From contig WQBJ01000001.1 in NCBI GenBank assembly GCA_013032095.1, positions 248,001 to 312,000 of the forward strand: a DNA stretch of 64,000 nt. Direction: 5' to 3'. The position numbers were made by a program, and so were the translations under genes. The DNA comes from Ruegeria atlantica (GTDB lineage: Bacteria; Pseudomonadota; Alphaproteobacteria; Rhodobacterales; Rhodobacteraceae). The first letter of the stretch is position 1. Every line of letters starts with the position of its first letter. Shown here in pieces: positions 15,391-24,434 of this stretch. The notes beneath the pieces are model-generated. The model was given only the letters and a program-made list of their open reading frames with translations. It made no database searches and was not told the origin of the DNA.

Positions 15391-18198
15391 GTGAGCGGGT
15401 CATCCCGAATCGTGGCCGTACTTGGCCCGACAAACACAGGTAAAACTCATTACGCGATCGAGCGGATGCTCGGGTACCGAACAGGTGTGATCGGTCTTCC
15501 GCTGCGTCTGCTGGCGCGCGAGGTCTATGACAAGATCGTCGCCATTCGTGGTCCCTCTGTCGTGGCATTGGTCACGGGAGAGGAACGCATTGTGCCGCCG
15601 CGCACCCAGTATTGGGTTTGCACGGTTGAAGCGATGCCGGAAGGTAAGGGCGCGGATTTCGTTGCGATCGATGAGATCCAACTCTGTACCGATCCCGAAC
15701 GCGGTCATGTCTTTACTGATCGTCTGCTGCGGGCGCGCGGTACGAGTGAGACGCTGTTTCTAGGGTCGGACACCATGCGCGGCCCCATCGCGGCTTTGGT
15801 CCCCGAGGCTCAGTTCGTCCGACGCGAACGCATGTCCCAACTGGTTTACGCGGGATCAAAAAAGATCAGCCGGATGCCTCCGCGCAGCGCCATCGTTGGG
15901 TTTTCGGTCGATAGCGTCTATGCCATCGCCGAGCTGCTGCGCCGCCAAAAAGGCGGGGCGGCCGTGGTTATGGGGGCCCTCAGCCCTCGCACGCGGAATG
16001 CGCAGGTAGAACTATATCAGAATGGCGAAGTCGACTATCTCGTTGCTACTGACGCCATCGGGATGGGTCTAAATCTGGACGTAAACCACGTCGCGTTCTC
16101 CTCTCTAAGCAAGTTCGACGGTCGTCGGATGCGCCCGCTGGCCCCCAATGAACTGGCCCAAATCGCTGGGCGTGCAGGAAGAGGGATGTCGGACGGCACC
16201 TTCGGGGTGACTGGAGAGGCTCCGCCGCTGGACGAAGGTGTGGCGCAGGCGATCATGGACAGCCGTTTCACGCCGATGAAAAAACTGAACTGGCGGAATG
16301 CTGCCTTGCGGTTCGGATCGGTTGACGCGCTGATCGACTCGCTTGAGATCAGCCCGAACGACGAACATCTGATTAAAGCGCGGCCCGCAGACGATCTGAA
16401 CGTGCTCAAGTCGCTGTCGCAAGTGACCGAAGTCGCAGCCCGCGCCAGCGATCCGCAATCCATCCGTTTGCTGTGGGATGTGTGCCGAATCCCCGATTTT
16501 CGCGGCATCAGCCATGCTGAACACGCCAGCCTGCTCGAAGTGATATATGGCCACTTGCACGAACGCGGTTCGATCCCGGATGACTTTATGGCTAGGCAGA
16601 TACGCCGGATCGACCGTACGGATGGCGATATTGACGCACTCTCCAAAAGGTTGGCATATATTCGCACTTGGACATATGTTGCGCAGCGAAACGGTTGGGT
16701 GCGTGACGAATCGCATTGGCGAGACGAAACGCGCACTGTAGAAGACAGGCTGTCGGATGCATTACATGACCGACTGACGCAAAGATTTGTGGACCGGCGC
16801 ACATCTGTGTTGCTGCGCCGGCTCAAACAGAAGGAGGCCCTTTTGGCCGAAGTAAATGACAAGGGTGAAGTGACCGTCGAAGGCGAATTCGTCGGTCGTC
16901 TGGAAGGGTTCCGGTTTAGTCCGGACAAAAGCGCGCAAGGAACCGAGGCGAAAGCTTTGAAATCGGCGTCCCTGCAAGCACTCGCGCCGCAATTCCATCT
17001 GCGTGCTGATCGCTTCTACAATGCGCCCGATACCGAAATTGATTTCACCGATCAGGGTGGCCTGATGTGGGGCGAATATGCCGTCGGCAAACTGGTTGCC
17101 GGGGCAGAGCCTCTTAAGCCGATGGTCGAGGTTTTCGTGGACGAGGCCGCAGGGCCGGAGGTTGAGCAGAAGGTGCAGCGCCGCCTGCAGCATTTTATCG
17201 ACCGCAAAGTGGCCGCGCTGTTCGAGCCGCTGCTGACCCTGTCGCGTGACGAAGAACTGACTGGCCTCGCCAAAGGGTTCGCCTTCCGTATGGTCGAAGC
17301 GTTGGGTGTGCTGCCTCGCGCTGGCGTTGCGCAAGAGGTCAAGGATCTGGATCAGGACGCCCGCGGCGCGCTGCGCAAGCACGGCATCCGATTCGGACAG
17401 TTCACCATCTTCATGCCGCTGCTGCTCAAACCCGCGCCAACGCGCCTGCGTCTGGTTCTGTGGGCGCTGGCCAATGGCCTTCAGGAATTCCCCGAAGCGC
17501 CGCCTCCGGGTCTGGTCACCGTTCCGGTCGCCAAAGACGCGCCCGAGGGCTACGACACCATGTGCGGCTACCGTGATGCAGGTGAACGCTCGATCCGGAT
17601 CGACATGCTGGAGCGTCTGGCGGATATGCTGCGCGCCGAAGACAGCCGGGGCGGGTTCGAAGCCAAGCCCGATATGCTGTCGATCACCGGCATGACGTTG
17701 GAGCAGTTCGCCGATCTGATGCAGGGCTTGGGTTACAAGGCTGAACGCGGCGAGCGTGAAAAGGTGAAACCTGCTCCGGCAGAACAACCCACCGCCGAAG
17801 CGACCGAGCAACCGGCGGCCGAAGAGACCCCAACGCCTGAGGCGGCAGCCGAAGAGGTTGCCGCACCCACCGAGGCACCGGTCGAGGCCACCGAAAGCAC
17901 CGAGGCAGCAGCCGAGGCTCCTGCATCGGAAGAACCTGAGATCGAGGTTTTCTATACCTTCACTTGGGGGCGTCAACGTCAACAGAGCCGTGGCCCGCGT
18001 CGTGAGCAGCGGCAGGGGCAAGGCAAAGGCAAACCTCGTGGCAAGCCTCAGGACGGACGTGGCAAGCCGCAGGGCAAGAAGGGCGGTAAGCCGCAAGGTG
18101 CCAAGACCTTCTCCTCCCGGCCGCCGAAAAAGGAAAAGGCGATCGATCCGGATAACCCGTTTGCAGCAGCGCTGATGGGTTTGAAAGACGGTAATTAA
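15391..18198 (+). CDS. SUV3-like ATP-dependent RNA helicase with charged C-terminal tail
   Basis: 935 residues from a GTG start. Walker A is GPTNTGKT, the DExH-box equivalent is DEIQ (about residue 91), and motif VI is QIAGRAGRG. This is the arrangement of SUV3, the mitochondrial degradosome helicase, and its alphaproteobacterial relatives. About 200 C-terminal residues are unusual: an Ala/Glu/Pro/Thr-rich acidic stretch followed by a strongly basic Gly/Gln/Lys/Arg-rich tail, expected to be disordered and possibly RNA-binding. It is followed after 6 bp by an S4 RNA-binding protein, suggesting joint work on RNA. Confidence 0.88.
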   Translation: MSGSSRIVAVLGPTNTGKTHYAIERMLGYRTGVIGLPLRLLAREVYDKIVAIRGPSVVALVTGEERIVPPRTQYWVCTVEAMPEGKGADFVAIDEIQLCTDPERGHVFTDRLLRARGTSETLFLGSDTMRGPIAALVPEAQFVRRERMSQLVYAGSKKISRMPPRSAIVGFSVDSVYAIAELLRRQKGGAAVVMGALSPRTRNAQVELYQNGEVDYLVATDAIGMGLNLDVNHVAFSSLSKFDGRRMRPLAPNELAQIAGRAGRGMSDGTFGVTGEAPPLDEGVAQAIMDSRFTPMKKLNWRNAALRFGSVDALIDSLEISPNDEHLIKARPADDLNVLKSLSQVTEVAARASDPQSIRLLWDVCRIPDFRGISHAEHASLLEVIYGHLHERGSIPDDFMARQIRRIDRTDGDIDALSKRLAYIRTWTYVAQRNGWVRDESHWRDETRTVEDRLSDALHDRLTQRFVDRRTSVLLRRLKQKEALLAEVNDKGEVTVEGEFVGRLEGFRFSPDKSAQGTEAKALKSASLQALAPQFHLRADRFYNAPDTEIDFTDQGGLMWGEYAVGKLVAGAEPLKPMVEVFVDEAAGPEVEQKVQRRLQHFIDRKVAALFEPLLTLSRDEELTGLAKGFAFRMVEALGVLPRAGVAQEVKDLDQDARGALRKHGIRFGQFTIFMPLLLKPAPTRLRLVLWALANGLQEFPEAPPPGLVTVPVAKDAPEGYDTMCGYRDAGERSIRIDMLERLADMLRAEDSRGGFEAKPDMLSITGMTLEQFADLMQGLGYKAERGEREKVKPAPAEQPTAEATEQPAAEETPTPEAAAEEVAAPTEAPVEATESTEAAAEAPASEEPEIEVFYTFTWGRQRQQSRGPRREQRQGQGKGKPRGKPQDGRGKPQGKKGGKPQGAKTFSSRPPKKEKAIDPDNPFAAALMGLKDGN

Positions 18199-18204
18199 AC
18201 GCCG

Positions 18205-18570
18205 ATGGCCGAGGCCAAGCTGCGGGTAGACAAATGGCTGTGGCAGGCGCGGTTCTTCAAGACCCGCAGCCTGGCCGCCAAGCAGGTCAGCGGCGGCCAT
18301 GTGCGGCTGAACGGAAACCGGGTCCTGAAACCGGCGCAAGCAGTTGGACCCGGGGACGTTCTGACCTTCCCTCAGGGGCGTGTCGTGCGGGTGGTTCGTG
18401 TCGAAAAACTGGGCGAACGGCGCGGACCGGCGCCTGAGGCCCAGGCGTTGTATTTCGATATGACGGAAAAGAAGGACACGCCTCCTAAAAACCCTAGTTT
18501 TGAGGGAAAAGGTCGTCCGACTAAGAAAGATCGACGCGCGCTTGATCTTTCTCGCACCAAAGAGGGCTGA
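18205..18570 (+). CDS. S4-domain RNA-binding protein (Hsp15/HslR-like)
   Basis: 121 residues. The S4 domain occupies residues 4-65 (RVDKWLWQARFFKTRSLA, GHVRLNGNRV), matching Hsp15, which binds stalled 50S subunits carrying nascent chains. The remaining C-terminus is basic and polar. Six base pairs after the helicase stop, so co-transcribed. Confidence 0.88.
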   Translation: MAEAKLRVDKWLWQARFFKTRSLAAKQVSGGHVRLNGNRVLKPAQAVGPGDVLTFPQGRVVRVVRVEKLGERRGPAPEAQALYFDMTEKKDTPPKNPSFEGKGRPTKKDRRALDLSRTKEG

Positions 18571-18587
18571 TCCGCCCTTGAAGACGG

Positions 18588-18593
18588 TATAAT
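18588..18593 (+). promoter_or_regulatory. Possible -10 element for fdxA
   Basis: A perfect TATAAT lies 43 nt before the fdxA ATG, but no convincing -35 hexamer stands 16-18 nt upstream. Only the -10 match is seen. Confidence 0.3.
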
Positions 18594-18636
18594 ACTGGAT
18601 TAGCTAGACGCCCAAACCGTATATGGGATTCCGACT

Positions 18637-18975
18637 ATGACCTATGTTGTCACCGAAAACTGCATTGGCTGCAAATACACCGACTGCGTCGAAGTATGCC
18701 CGGTGGACTGCTTCTACGAAGGTGAGAACACGTTGGTCATTCACCCTGACGAATGCATCGACTGCGGTGTGTGTGAACCGGAATGCCCCGCCGACGCCAT
18801 CCGCCCCGACACCGAGCCGGGTATGGACCAGTGGGTCGAGTTCAACCGCAAATACTCTGAACAATGGCCGGTGATCGTCACCAAGAAAGATCCGCTGCCC
18901 GAGGCCGAGGAACGCGACGGGGAAGAGGGCAAAATGGAGAAGTATTTCTCCGAAGCACCCGGCGAAGGGGGCTAA
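18637..18975 (+). CDS. fdxA: 7Fe-8S ferredoxin FdxA
   Basis: 112 residues, the standard size for FdxA. The N-terminal cluster Cys are 9, 12, 17 and 21; the second set is Cys 40, 43, 46 and 50 with the CxxCxxCxxxCP pattern. The C-terminal region ([14 protein letters not shown]) is typical of bacterial 7Fe ferredoxins. Cytoplasmic electron carrier; partner not identifiable. The same gene neighbourhood (helicase, S4 protein, FdxA, CarD) recurs in Rhodobacteraceae, from memory. Confidence 0.94.
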   Translation: MTYVVTENCIGCKYTDCVEVCPVDCFYEGENTLVIHPDECIDCGVCEPECPADAIRPDTEPGMDQWVEFNRKYSEQWPVIVTKKDPLPEAEERDGEEGKMEKYFSEAPGEGG

Positions 18976-19186
18976 GCGATTCGCCCTCTGAACTTGTCGG
19001 TTCAGGTATAGAAACAGGTTTCAGCGCTTTGAAAAATATAGGGTTTCACCTCCGGATTCGGGCGTGACCTTTCGGGCGTCGTAAATTTGTGATATACTCT
19101 GAAGCTGAATGATGAATGAGATGGGGATGTGCTCCGTAAGTATGATTGCTTTGGAGTTCTGATTTTATGACAAAATAACCGCCTGA

Positions 19187-19216
19187 CGGAGCCGAAAGAT
19201 GCTCCGGCTAGTGGTT
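19187..19216 (+). promoter_or_regulatory. Hairpin with T-rich tail in the carD leader
   Basis: CGGAGC (19187-19192) can pair with GCTCCG (19201-19206) over an 8-nt loop; an alternative AGCCG/CGGCT pairing overlaps it. A GTTTTTG run follows. It sits about 210 bp after fdxA and about 40 bp before carD, so it could be an fdxA terminator, a carD leader attenuator, or the end of a small RNA starting near a TATACT at 19093-19098. Only the pairing is seen. Confidence 0.35.
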
Positions 19217-19258
19217 TTTGTCGTCCGTGTCTCGCTCTGTAACCAAGGATGAACCTGA

Positions 19259-19768
19259 ATGTCTAAGTCGAAAAAGCTTGAGTTCCGCCCGAATGACTAT
19301 GTTGTATATCCTGCGCATGGCGTAGGTCAGATCATCTCGATCGAAGAACAGGAAGTCGCGGGATTTTCGCTTGAGCTGTTCGTCATCTCCTTTGAAAAAG
19401 ACAAGATGACCTTGCGGGTGCCTACCAACAAGATTACCGAATCCGGTTTGCGGTCGTTGAGCTCGCCCGATGTCATCAGCCAGGCGATGAAAACGCTGAA
19501 AGGCAAGGCCAAGGTAAAACGCGCCATGTGGTCACGCCGTGCGCAGGAATACGAACAAAAGATCAACTCGGGTGATCTGATCTCGATTGCCGAAGTGGTC
19601 CGTGACCTGCATCGCACCGACGACCAGCGCGAACAGAGCTATTCCGAGCGTCAGCTGTACGAAGCTGCGCTGGAGCGTTTGACCCGCGAAGTCGCCGCTG
19701 TGTCCGGTGCAGGTGAGGTATCTGCCGCCAAGCAGGTGGACGAGGTTCTGACCTCCCGCGCAGCCTGA
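19259..19768 (+). CDS. carD: CarD-family RNA polymerase-interacting regulator
   Basis: 169 residues. The N-terminal RNA-polymerase-interacting Tudor-like domain (FRPNDYVVYPAHGVGQI; KMTLRVPTNK) is followed by the helical DNA-contact domain (WSRRAQEYEQKINSGDLISIAEVVRDL). Alphaproteobacterial CarD stabilises open complexes at housekeeping promoters (known for Rhodobacter and Caulobacter). A strong intrinsic terminator follows. The long 283-bp leader suggests its own regulation. Confidence 0.94.
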   Translation: MSKSKKLEFRPNDYVVYPAHGVGQIISIEEQEVAGFSLELFVISFEKDKMTLRVPTNKITESGLRSLSSPDVISQAMKTLKGKAKVKRAMWSRRAQEYEQKINSGDLISIAEVVRDLHRTDDQREQSYSERQLYEAALERLTREVAAVSGAGEVSAAKQVDEVLTSRAA

Positions 19769-19789
19769 TTGCAGAAAAGACTCATTTCT

Positions 19790-19820
19790 AGGCCGTTCCT
19801 GCTTGGGGGCGGCCTTTTTC
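19790..19820 (+). terminator. Intrinsic terminator of carD
   Basis: AGGCCG (19790-19795) pairs with CGGCCT (19810-19815) across a 14-nt loop, followed by a T5 run, 22 bp after the carD stop. Confidence 0.7.
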
Positions 19821-19881
19821 ATGCCAGCTCTTGGTGAATTTCACCTTTGCCGCTAATTTTCCAACAGGCAGAGGCGGATAC

Positions 19882-20652
19882 ATGGTCAGGATAAAGCAAA
19901 CCATTAAGTTTTTGTATATTGCGCATGAGCCGATTTCGATCTGGTTCCGCTACTGCCTGATCCTTTTTGATGCCGCGTCGATCATTTTTTTCGTGGCCAC
20001 GGCGAATGTACCGCACGGGCCGGGTATTACCCTAGCCAGCTTGGGCGTTGGGTTTGTTATTCTTCTGGATTTTCTAGCTCGGCTCTGGATCGCGAAGGAC
20101 CGGTGGAAGCTGCTCCGCAAGATTTACACGCTGGCTGATATCGTTGTGATTGCTTCTCTACTGCTCGAGCCGTTTTTGCCTGGAAATCTGGCCTTCGTAC
20201 GAATTTTACGCGCCTTACGTCTGATCCACTCCTACCATTTGCTTAGGGATCTTCGGCGTGACAGCCAATTCTTTCGTACACATGAGGACGCAGTCATTGC
20301 GGCCATAAATCTGCTGGTGTTTGTATTTGCCACGTCAACGGCTGTTCTGGTGTTTTTTATCCCGGATAACAGCCCCAATGCGTATATCGATGCGCTGTAT
20401 TTCACCATGGCGACGCTCACCACGACTGGGTTTGGTGACATCACCCTGGCGACACCGTGGGGTAAGCTGTTTTCGGTGTTTATCATGGTGGTCGGCGTGG
20501 CCTTATTCGTGCGTTTGGCGCAGGCAATTTTCATGCCGCAGAAAGTGCGCCACAAATGCCCAAGCTGTGGCCTTTATCGCCACGACCCAGACGCGGTGCA
20601 CTGCAAGCACTGCGGTGAGAGACTGAGGATCGAAACGGGCGGAACCTCTTAA
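19882..20652 (+). CDS. Voltage-gated-type potassium channel with C-terminal zinc ribbon
   Basis: 256 residues from ATG 19882, preceded by SD AGGCGGA; a longer reading from 19831 has none. Six hydrophobic segments fit S1-S6. S4 carries spaced arginines (FVRILRALRLIHSYHLLRDLRR). The pore loop has the selectivity filter TTGFGD at 181-186, so K+ selectivity is likely. The unusual part is the short cytoplasmic C-terminus with Cys226, 229, 241 and 244 in a CxxC/CxxC zinc-ribbon pattern. Its stop TAA shares the TTAA at 20649-20652 with the stop of convergent cobS. Confidence 0.88.
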   Translation: MVRIKQTIKFLYIAHEPISIWFRYCLILFDAASIIFFVATANVPHGPGITLASLGVGFVILLDFLARLWIAKDRWKLLRKIYTLADIVVIASLLLEPFLPGNLAFVRILRALRLIHSYHLLRDLRRDSQFFRTHEDAVIAAINLLVFVFATSTAVLVFFIPDNSPNAYIDALYFTMATLTTTGFGDITLATPWGKLFSVFIMVVGVALFVRLAQAIFMPQKVRHKCPSCGLYRHDPDAVHCKHCGERLRIETGGTS

Positions 20653-21413
20653 AGCACGGCTGCGGCTGCGGTTAGAAATGTAAGCTCTGCCAGTTGCTGC
20701 GTTGCGCCCAGAATGTCACCAGTTTGACCACCAATCTTGGCTCGTGCTGTCGCAGCGAGCCCGGCAGTGACTAGCGCAGCAATGGCCGTGGCCCAAACTG
20801 CGCCTGCACCCATCAGAAGCACGGCGCAAATCAGTGCCAGCACCAGACCTGTTATGGTTGTCACAGCCTGTGGCCCTCCAACAGAGTGGCTCAGGCCACT
20901 GTTCCGTGCATTCGGCAGTGTGGTCATCAGAACCGGCATGAATGCGCGGGACATGATGCAGGCTGCGAGGATTGTGGCAAAAGCACCGGCCATTAGTAGC
21001 GTCGCGATCAGTGCAACGCGTGCAAGCTGCGAGAATATCAGCGCCAGAACACCATAGGTGCCGATGTGACTGTCTTTCATGATCTCCAACCGGCGCTCTC
21101 GTTTGAAGCCGCCCCACAATCCATCGACAGTATCGGCCAAACCGTCTTCATGCATCGCACCCGTGGTCATGACCAGAACCGCAACCAGGAGAACGGCACC
21201 GACCGTTGCGGGCAGGTTTAACACCATTGCAACCCAACCGACTGCGCAGGCCAGTAGACCCACGACCAACCCGACCAAGGGGAAGGCCCAAGCAGCGTTG
21301 GCTTGGCGTGAAAAGACGTTTTCCGGCAAATGCGGCAGGGGCAAGCGGGACAGCAGGACCAGCGCAAGTGGAATGTCCCACGCGGAAATCAGGTTGGTGT
21401 CGCTTTTATGCAC
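20649..21413 (-). CDS. cobS: Adenosylcobinamide-GDP ribazoletransferase CobS
   Basis: 254 residues. Joins adenosylcobinamide-GDP with alpha-ribazole in the last step of cobalamin assembly, at the inner membrane. About six hydrophobic helices and the conserved DGLADTVDGLWGG segment are visible. The start is taken at the GTG at 21413 (MHKSDTNL) because related proteins begin this way; an earlier GTG at 21461 would add 16 residues and has no SD. Divergent from cobT, the enzyme that provides alpha-ribazole phosphate. Confidence 0.88.
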   Translation of the reverse strand: MHKSDTNLISAWDIPLALVLLSRLPLPHLPENVFSRQANAAWAFPLVGLVVGLLACAVGWVAMVLNLPATVGAVLLVAVLVMTTGAMHEDGLADTVDGLWGGFKRERRLEIMKDSHIGTYGVLALIFSQLARVALIATLLMAGAFATILAACIMSRAFMPVLMTTLPNARNSGLSHSVGGPQAVTTITGLVLALICAVLLMGAGAVWATAIAALVTAGLAATARAKIGGQTGDILGATQQLAELTFLTAAAAVL

Positions 21414-21492
21414 TCCCACGCCTTTCAGGGTCTTGTTGGACTGGACGCTTCGGTTAAACACGCAGGACCACTCTGATGCAACGAGGCTTTAG

Positions 21493-22506
21493 ATGCTGCC
21501 CGAACTTATTGATCTGAAAACCTTCCGCGACGCCCTCAAACAGGCGCCCGGCCCGGATGATGGCGCACTGCAAGGAGCGACTGACCGCAACGGGCAGTTG
21601 ACCAAACCGCCAGGTGCTTTGGGCCGGCTTGAGGATTTAGCGATCTGGTATGCTGGTTGGCGCGCGGACGCTCGCCCACAGATTGCCGCGCCGCAGGTCA
21701 TCGTGTTTGCGGGGAATCACGGCGTAACCGCGCAGGGCGTATCGGCCTTTCCACCTGAAGTGACCGTGCAGATGGTGATGAATTTTGAACACGGTGGCGC
21801 GGCGATCAATCAACTTGCCAAAGCCGCCGGTGCGACGATGAATGTGCACGCGCTGGAGTTGGACCGGCCAACCGCGGATTTCACCGCAGGCCCAGCCATG
21901 TCCGACGATGAGTTGCTGCAAGCCCTACGCACCGGTTGGACCGCCGTTGACCCCGATGCCGATCTGCTGGTGGTTGGCGAAATGGGAATCGGGAATACCA
22001 CCCCGGCTGCTGCAATCGCTTGCGCCCTGTTTGGTGGAGACGCTGCGGACTGGACCGGACGCGGCACAGGTGTGGACGACGCCGGGTTGGCCAACAAAAC
22101 TCGTGTGGTGGCGGAAGGTGTGGCTCTGCACTCAGAGGTCGGAGACGGGCTGGACATCCTGCGTTGCCTCGGTGGGCGTGAGATCGCGGCCATGGCCGGA
22201 GCTATTGCAGCCGCTCGCGTATTGCGTATTCCGGTTATTCTGGACGGCTTCATCTGCTCGGCCGCGGCGGCCTGTCTGGCAGACGTTTCCGCCGGAGCAT
22301 TGGACCATGCTGTGGCAGGGCATCAAAGCGCAGAAGGCGCGCATGGTGCGGTGCTCGACAAGCTGGGCAAGCAACCATTGTTGAACCTCGGCCTCAGGCT
22401 TGGCGAAGGTTCGGGTGGGGCGCTAGCCATCAATATCCTGAAAAGCGCGGTTGCCTGTCATTCAGGCATGGCGACCTTTGCCGAGGCTGGAGTATCAGAC
22501 AGTTAA
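21493..22506 (+). CDS. cobT: Nicotinate-nucleotide-dimethylbenzimidazole phosphoribosyltransferase CobT
   Basis: 337 residues. Transfers phosphoribose from nicotinate mononucleotide to dimethylbenzimidazole, making alpha-ribazole phosphate for cobalamin. Visible family blocks: [48 protein letters not shown] and the C-terminal [14 protein letters not shown]. Cytoplasmic. Divergent from cobS (about 80 bp). Confidence 0.93.
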   Translation: MLPELIDLKTFRDALKQAPGPDDGALQGATDRNGQLTKPPGALGRLEDLAIWYAGWRADARPQIAAPQVIVFAGNHGVTAQGVSAFPPEVTVQMVMNFEHGGAAINQLAKAAGATMNVHALELDRPTADFTAGPAMSDDELLQALRTGWTAVDPDADLLVVGEMGIGNTTPAAAIACALFGGDAADWTGRGTGVDDAGLANKTRVVAEGVALHSEVGDGLDILRCLGGREIAAMAGAIAAARVLRIPVILDGFICSAAAACLADVSAGALDHAVAGHQSAEGAHGAVLDKLGKQPLLNLGLRLGEGSGGALAINILKSAVACHSGMATFAEAGVSDS

Positions 22507-22513
22507 CATTATA

Positions 22514-22541
22514 GGCCTGATCCGAAGATCCGGATCAGGCC
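22514..22541. terminator. Bidirectional hairpin between cobT and the antiporter gene
   Basis: GGCCTGATCC (22514-22523) pairs perfectly with GGATCAGGCC (22532-22541) over an 8-nt loop. The minus-strand stop codon of the antiporter gene lies inside the right arm. T-tracts are weak on both sides. Confidence 0.55.
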
Positions 22542-24415
22542 GATTTCTTCGCGTGTTTTTCAGCCAACTCCAAAAGCTCGGTTTCCAGATCTTTTTCGAA
22601 CTGCTGAGCACGTTCGATGTATTTCTTGTTTTCCGCTGTGGGCATTCCGGGAATCCAAAGCTCGGCCAGATCGCGGATCGAGTCTCGGTCGTGGTGGTAA
22701 AACGTCTGCTCGGCTTGCGCGGCCTCGTATTCGCTGAGGCCAATATTCTCAAGCACGTAGCGACCGGCCCGTAGGGAACTGTCGAACATCTCGCGTACGA
22801 TGTCGTTGGCACCAGCCTGATACAGCTCATACACATGGGTTCGGTCATGAGCGCGGGCGATGATGTGCAGGTCCGGGCGTTGACGCCTGGCGTAACTGAC
22901 CAGACGCGTTACGTTCTTTGGGTCGTCCATCGCGGCGACCAGAACAGTTGCTTTTTCCAGCCCCGCCGCGCGCAACAACTCAGGACGGGTGGGGTCGCCC
23001 AAAAACCCTTTCACACCAAAGCGGCGCATCAGTTGAACGGTTTCAATATCGTGATCCAGAACGATCGTTTTAAATCCGCTGGCGCGAACCAGGCGGTTTA
23101 CGATCTGACCAAATCGGCCGATACCGGCGATGATCACTGGACCTTGCTCGTCGATTTCATCCGGTTCCGGCTGTGGGCCACTGTCTCTGATCCGGCGGGA
23201 CAAAAGGTCGTAAATGATGAAGAGTAGCGGCGTGATCAGCATGGTCAGTGCGATGATCATGAGCAGTTTCTGGGACAGATCGGGCGGAATGACGTTCTGC
23301 TGAGTTGAAAAGGCCAGCAGAACGAAGCCGAACTCACCAGCTTGTGCCAGACCAAGTGTGAACAACCAGTGATCCCGCCCCCGCAACCTGAAAGCGCGCC
23401 CGACGAGAAACAATATGATGCCCTTGGTCAGGATAACCAGAAGAGCCAGCCCGATTAGCTCTAGCGGATCGTTGAAGAAGTAGGCGACATCAATTCCGGC
23501 ACCGACGGTAATAAAGAACAGGCCGAGGAACAGGCCCTTGAAGGGCTCAAGGTCGCTTTCCATCTCATGCCGGAATTCCGAACTGGCCAGAACAACGCCC
23601 GCCAGGAACGCACCTAGAGCGGGGGAAAGGCCAACTAGGGTCATCAGGAAGGAAATGCCGACCACGATCATCAGGGCCAATGCAGTATACATCTCGCGCA
23701 GGCGAGTCGCGTGAATAAAGCGGAACAGGGGGCGCGTCAGGTAAACACCGGCAAGGATAACAAATGCGATCGCACCAATGGTAACCAGCGTGACAGCCCA
23801 CCCTGGTAAACCATCGACCAGCGAAAGGCTGTGATGGGCGGTATCGTGCAGGTCTTTCACCCCGCGGTCTATGGAGCCATCGCTTTCGAGATGCGGCATG
23901 GCTGGTAGCGCCAGCAGTGGCAACAGGGCCAGAATGGGGATGACCGCAATGTCTTGCGTCAGCAGCACCGAAAATGTGGCACGACCACCATTCGTTTGCA
24001 TCAGCCCTTTTTCCGACAGGGTTTGCAGCACGATCGCGGTCGAGGACAGCGAAAGTGTCAACCCGACGGCCAGAGCGACAGACCAAGGGTGGTTCGCGTA
24101 AACTGCCACCACGGCAATAGCTGCGGTCGAAAGCCCAACTTGCAATCCGCCAAGTCCCAATAGCCTGTCGCGCATATCCCAAAGGGCGCGCGGCTCCAGT
24201 TCCAAACCGATGAGGAACAGCATCATGACAACGCCGAACTCGGCCACGTGCTGCAGGCTTTCGGTTTCGGCTCCTACAAGGCCAAACACGGGCCCGATTA
24301 CTATTCCTGCGGCCAGATATCCCAGCACAGAACCCAGCCCCAGACGCGCCGATAACGGCACGGCGATCACGGCAGCAGCCAGATAGATCGAAGCCTGGTA
24401 AAGGAAATCGTCCAT
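22535..24415 (-). CDS. CPA2-family cation:proton antiporter with RCK/TrkA-N domain (KefB-like)
   Basis: 626 residues. About twelve transmembrane helices of the Na+/H+ exchanger fold (residues 1 to about 385) contain the family block MMLFLIGLELEPRALW and the discontinuous-helix region GLSPALGAFLAGVVLA. A cytoplasmic TrkA-N domain begins about residue 410 with the nucleotide-binding turn IAGIGRFGQIVNRLV. A short charged C-terminus with EFEKDLETELLELAEKHAKK-like helices ends the protein. Likely K+/H+ efflux, gated by nucleotide or glutathione adducts in relatives. Confidence 0.9.
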   Translation of the reverse strand: MDDFLYQASIYLAAAVIAVPLSARLGLGSVLGYLAAGIVIGPVFGLVGAETESLQHVAEFGVVMMLFLIGLELEPRALWDMRDRLLGLGGLQVGLSTAAIAVVAVYANHPWSVALAVGLTLSLSSTAIVLQTLSEKGLMQTNGGRATFSVLLTQDIAVIPILALLPLLALPAMPHLESDGSIDRGVKDLHDTAHHSLSLVDGLPGWAVTLVTIGAIAFVILAGVYLTRPLFRFIHATRLREMYTALALMIVVGISFLMTLVGLSPALGAFLAGVVLASSEFRHEMESDLEPFKGLFLGLFFITVGAGIDVAYFFNDPLELIGLALLVILTKGIILFLVGRAFRLRGRDHWLFTLGLAQAGEFGFVLLAFSTQQNVIPPDLSQKLLMIIALTMLITPLLFIIYDLLSRRIRDSGPQPEPDEIDEQGPVIIAGIGRFGQIVNRLVRASGFKTIVLDHDIETVQLMRRFGVKGFLGDPTRPELLRAAGLEKATVLVAAMDDPKNVTRLVSYARRQRPDLHIIARAHDRTHVYELYQAGANDIVREMFDSSLRAGRYVLENIGLSEYEAAQAEQTFYHHDRDSIRDLAELWIPGMPTAENKKYIERAQQFEKDLETELLELAEKHAKKSA

Positions 24416-24434
24416 GTTGGTCCTTTCGGTCAGG

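Noticed and set aside
16762-18339. 525-codon open frame on the minus strand under the helicase gene
   Set aside because: Exact shadow of the helicase and S4 genes; Arg/Leu/Gly-rich composition, no domain and no SD.
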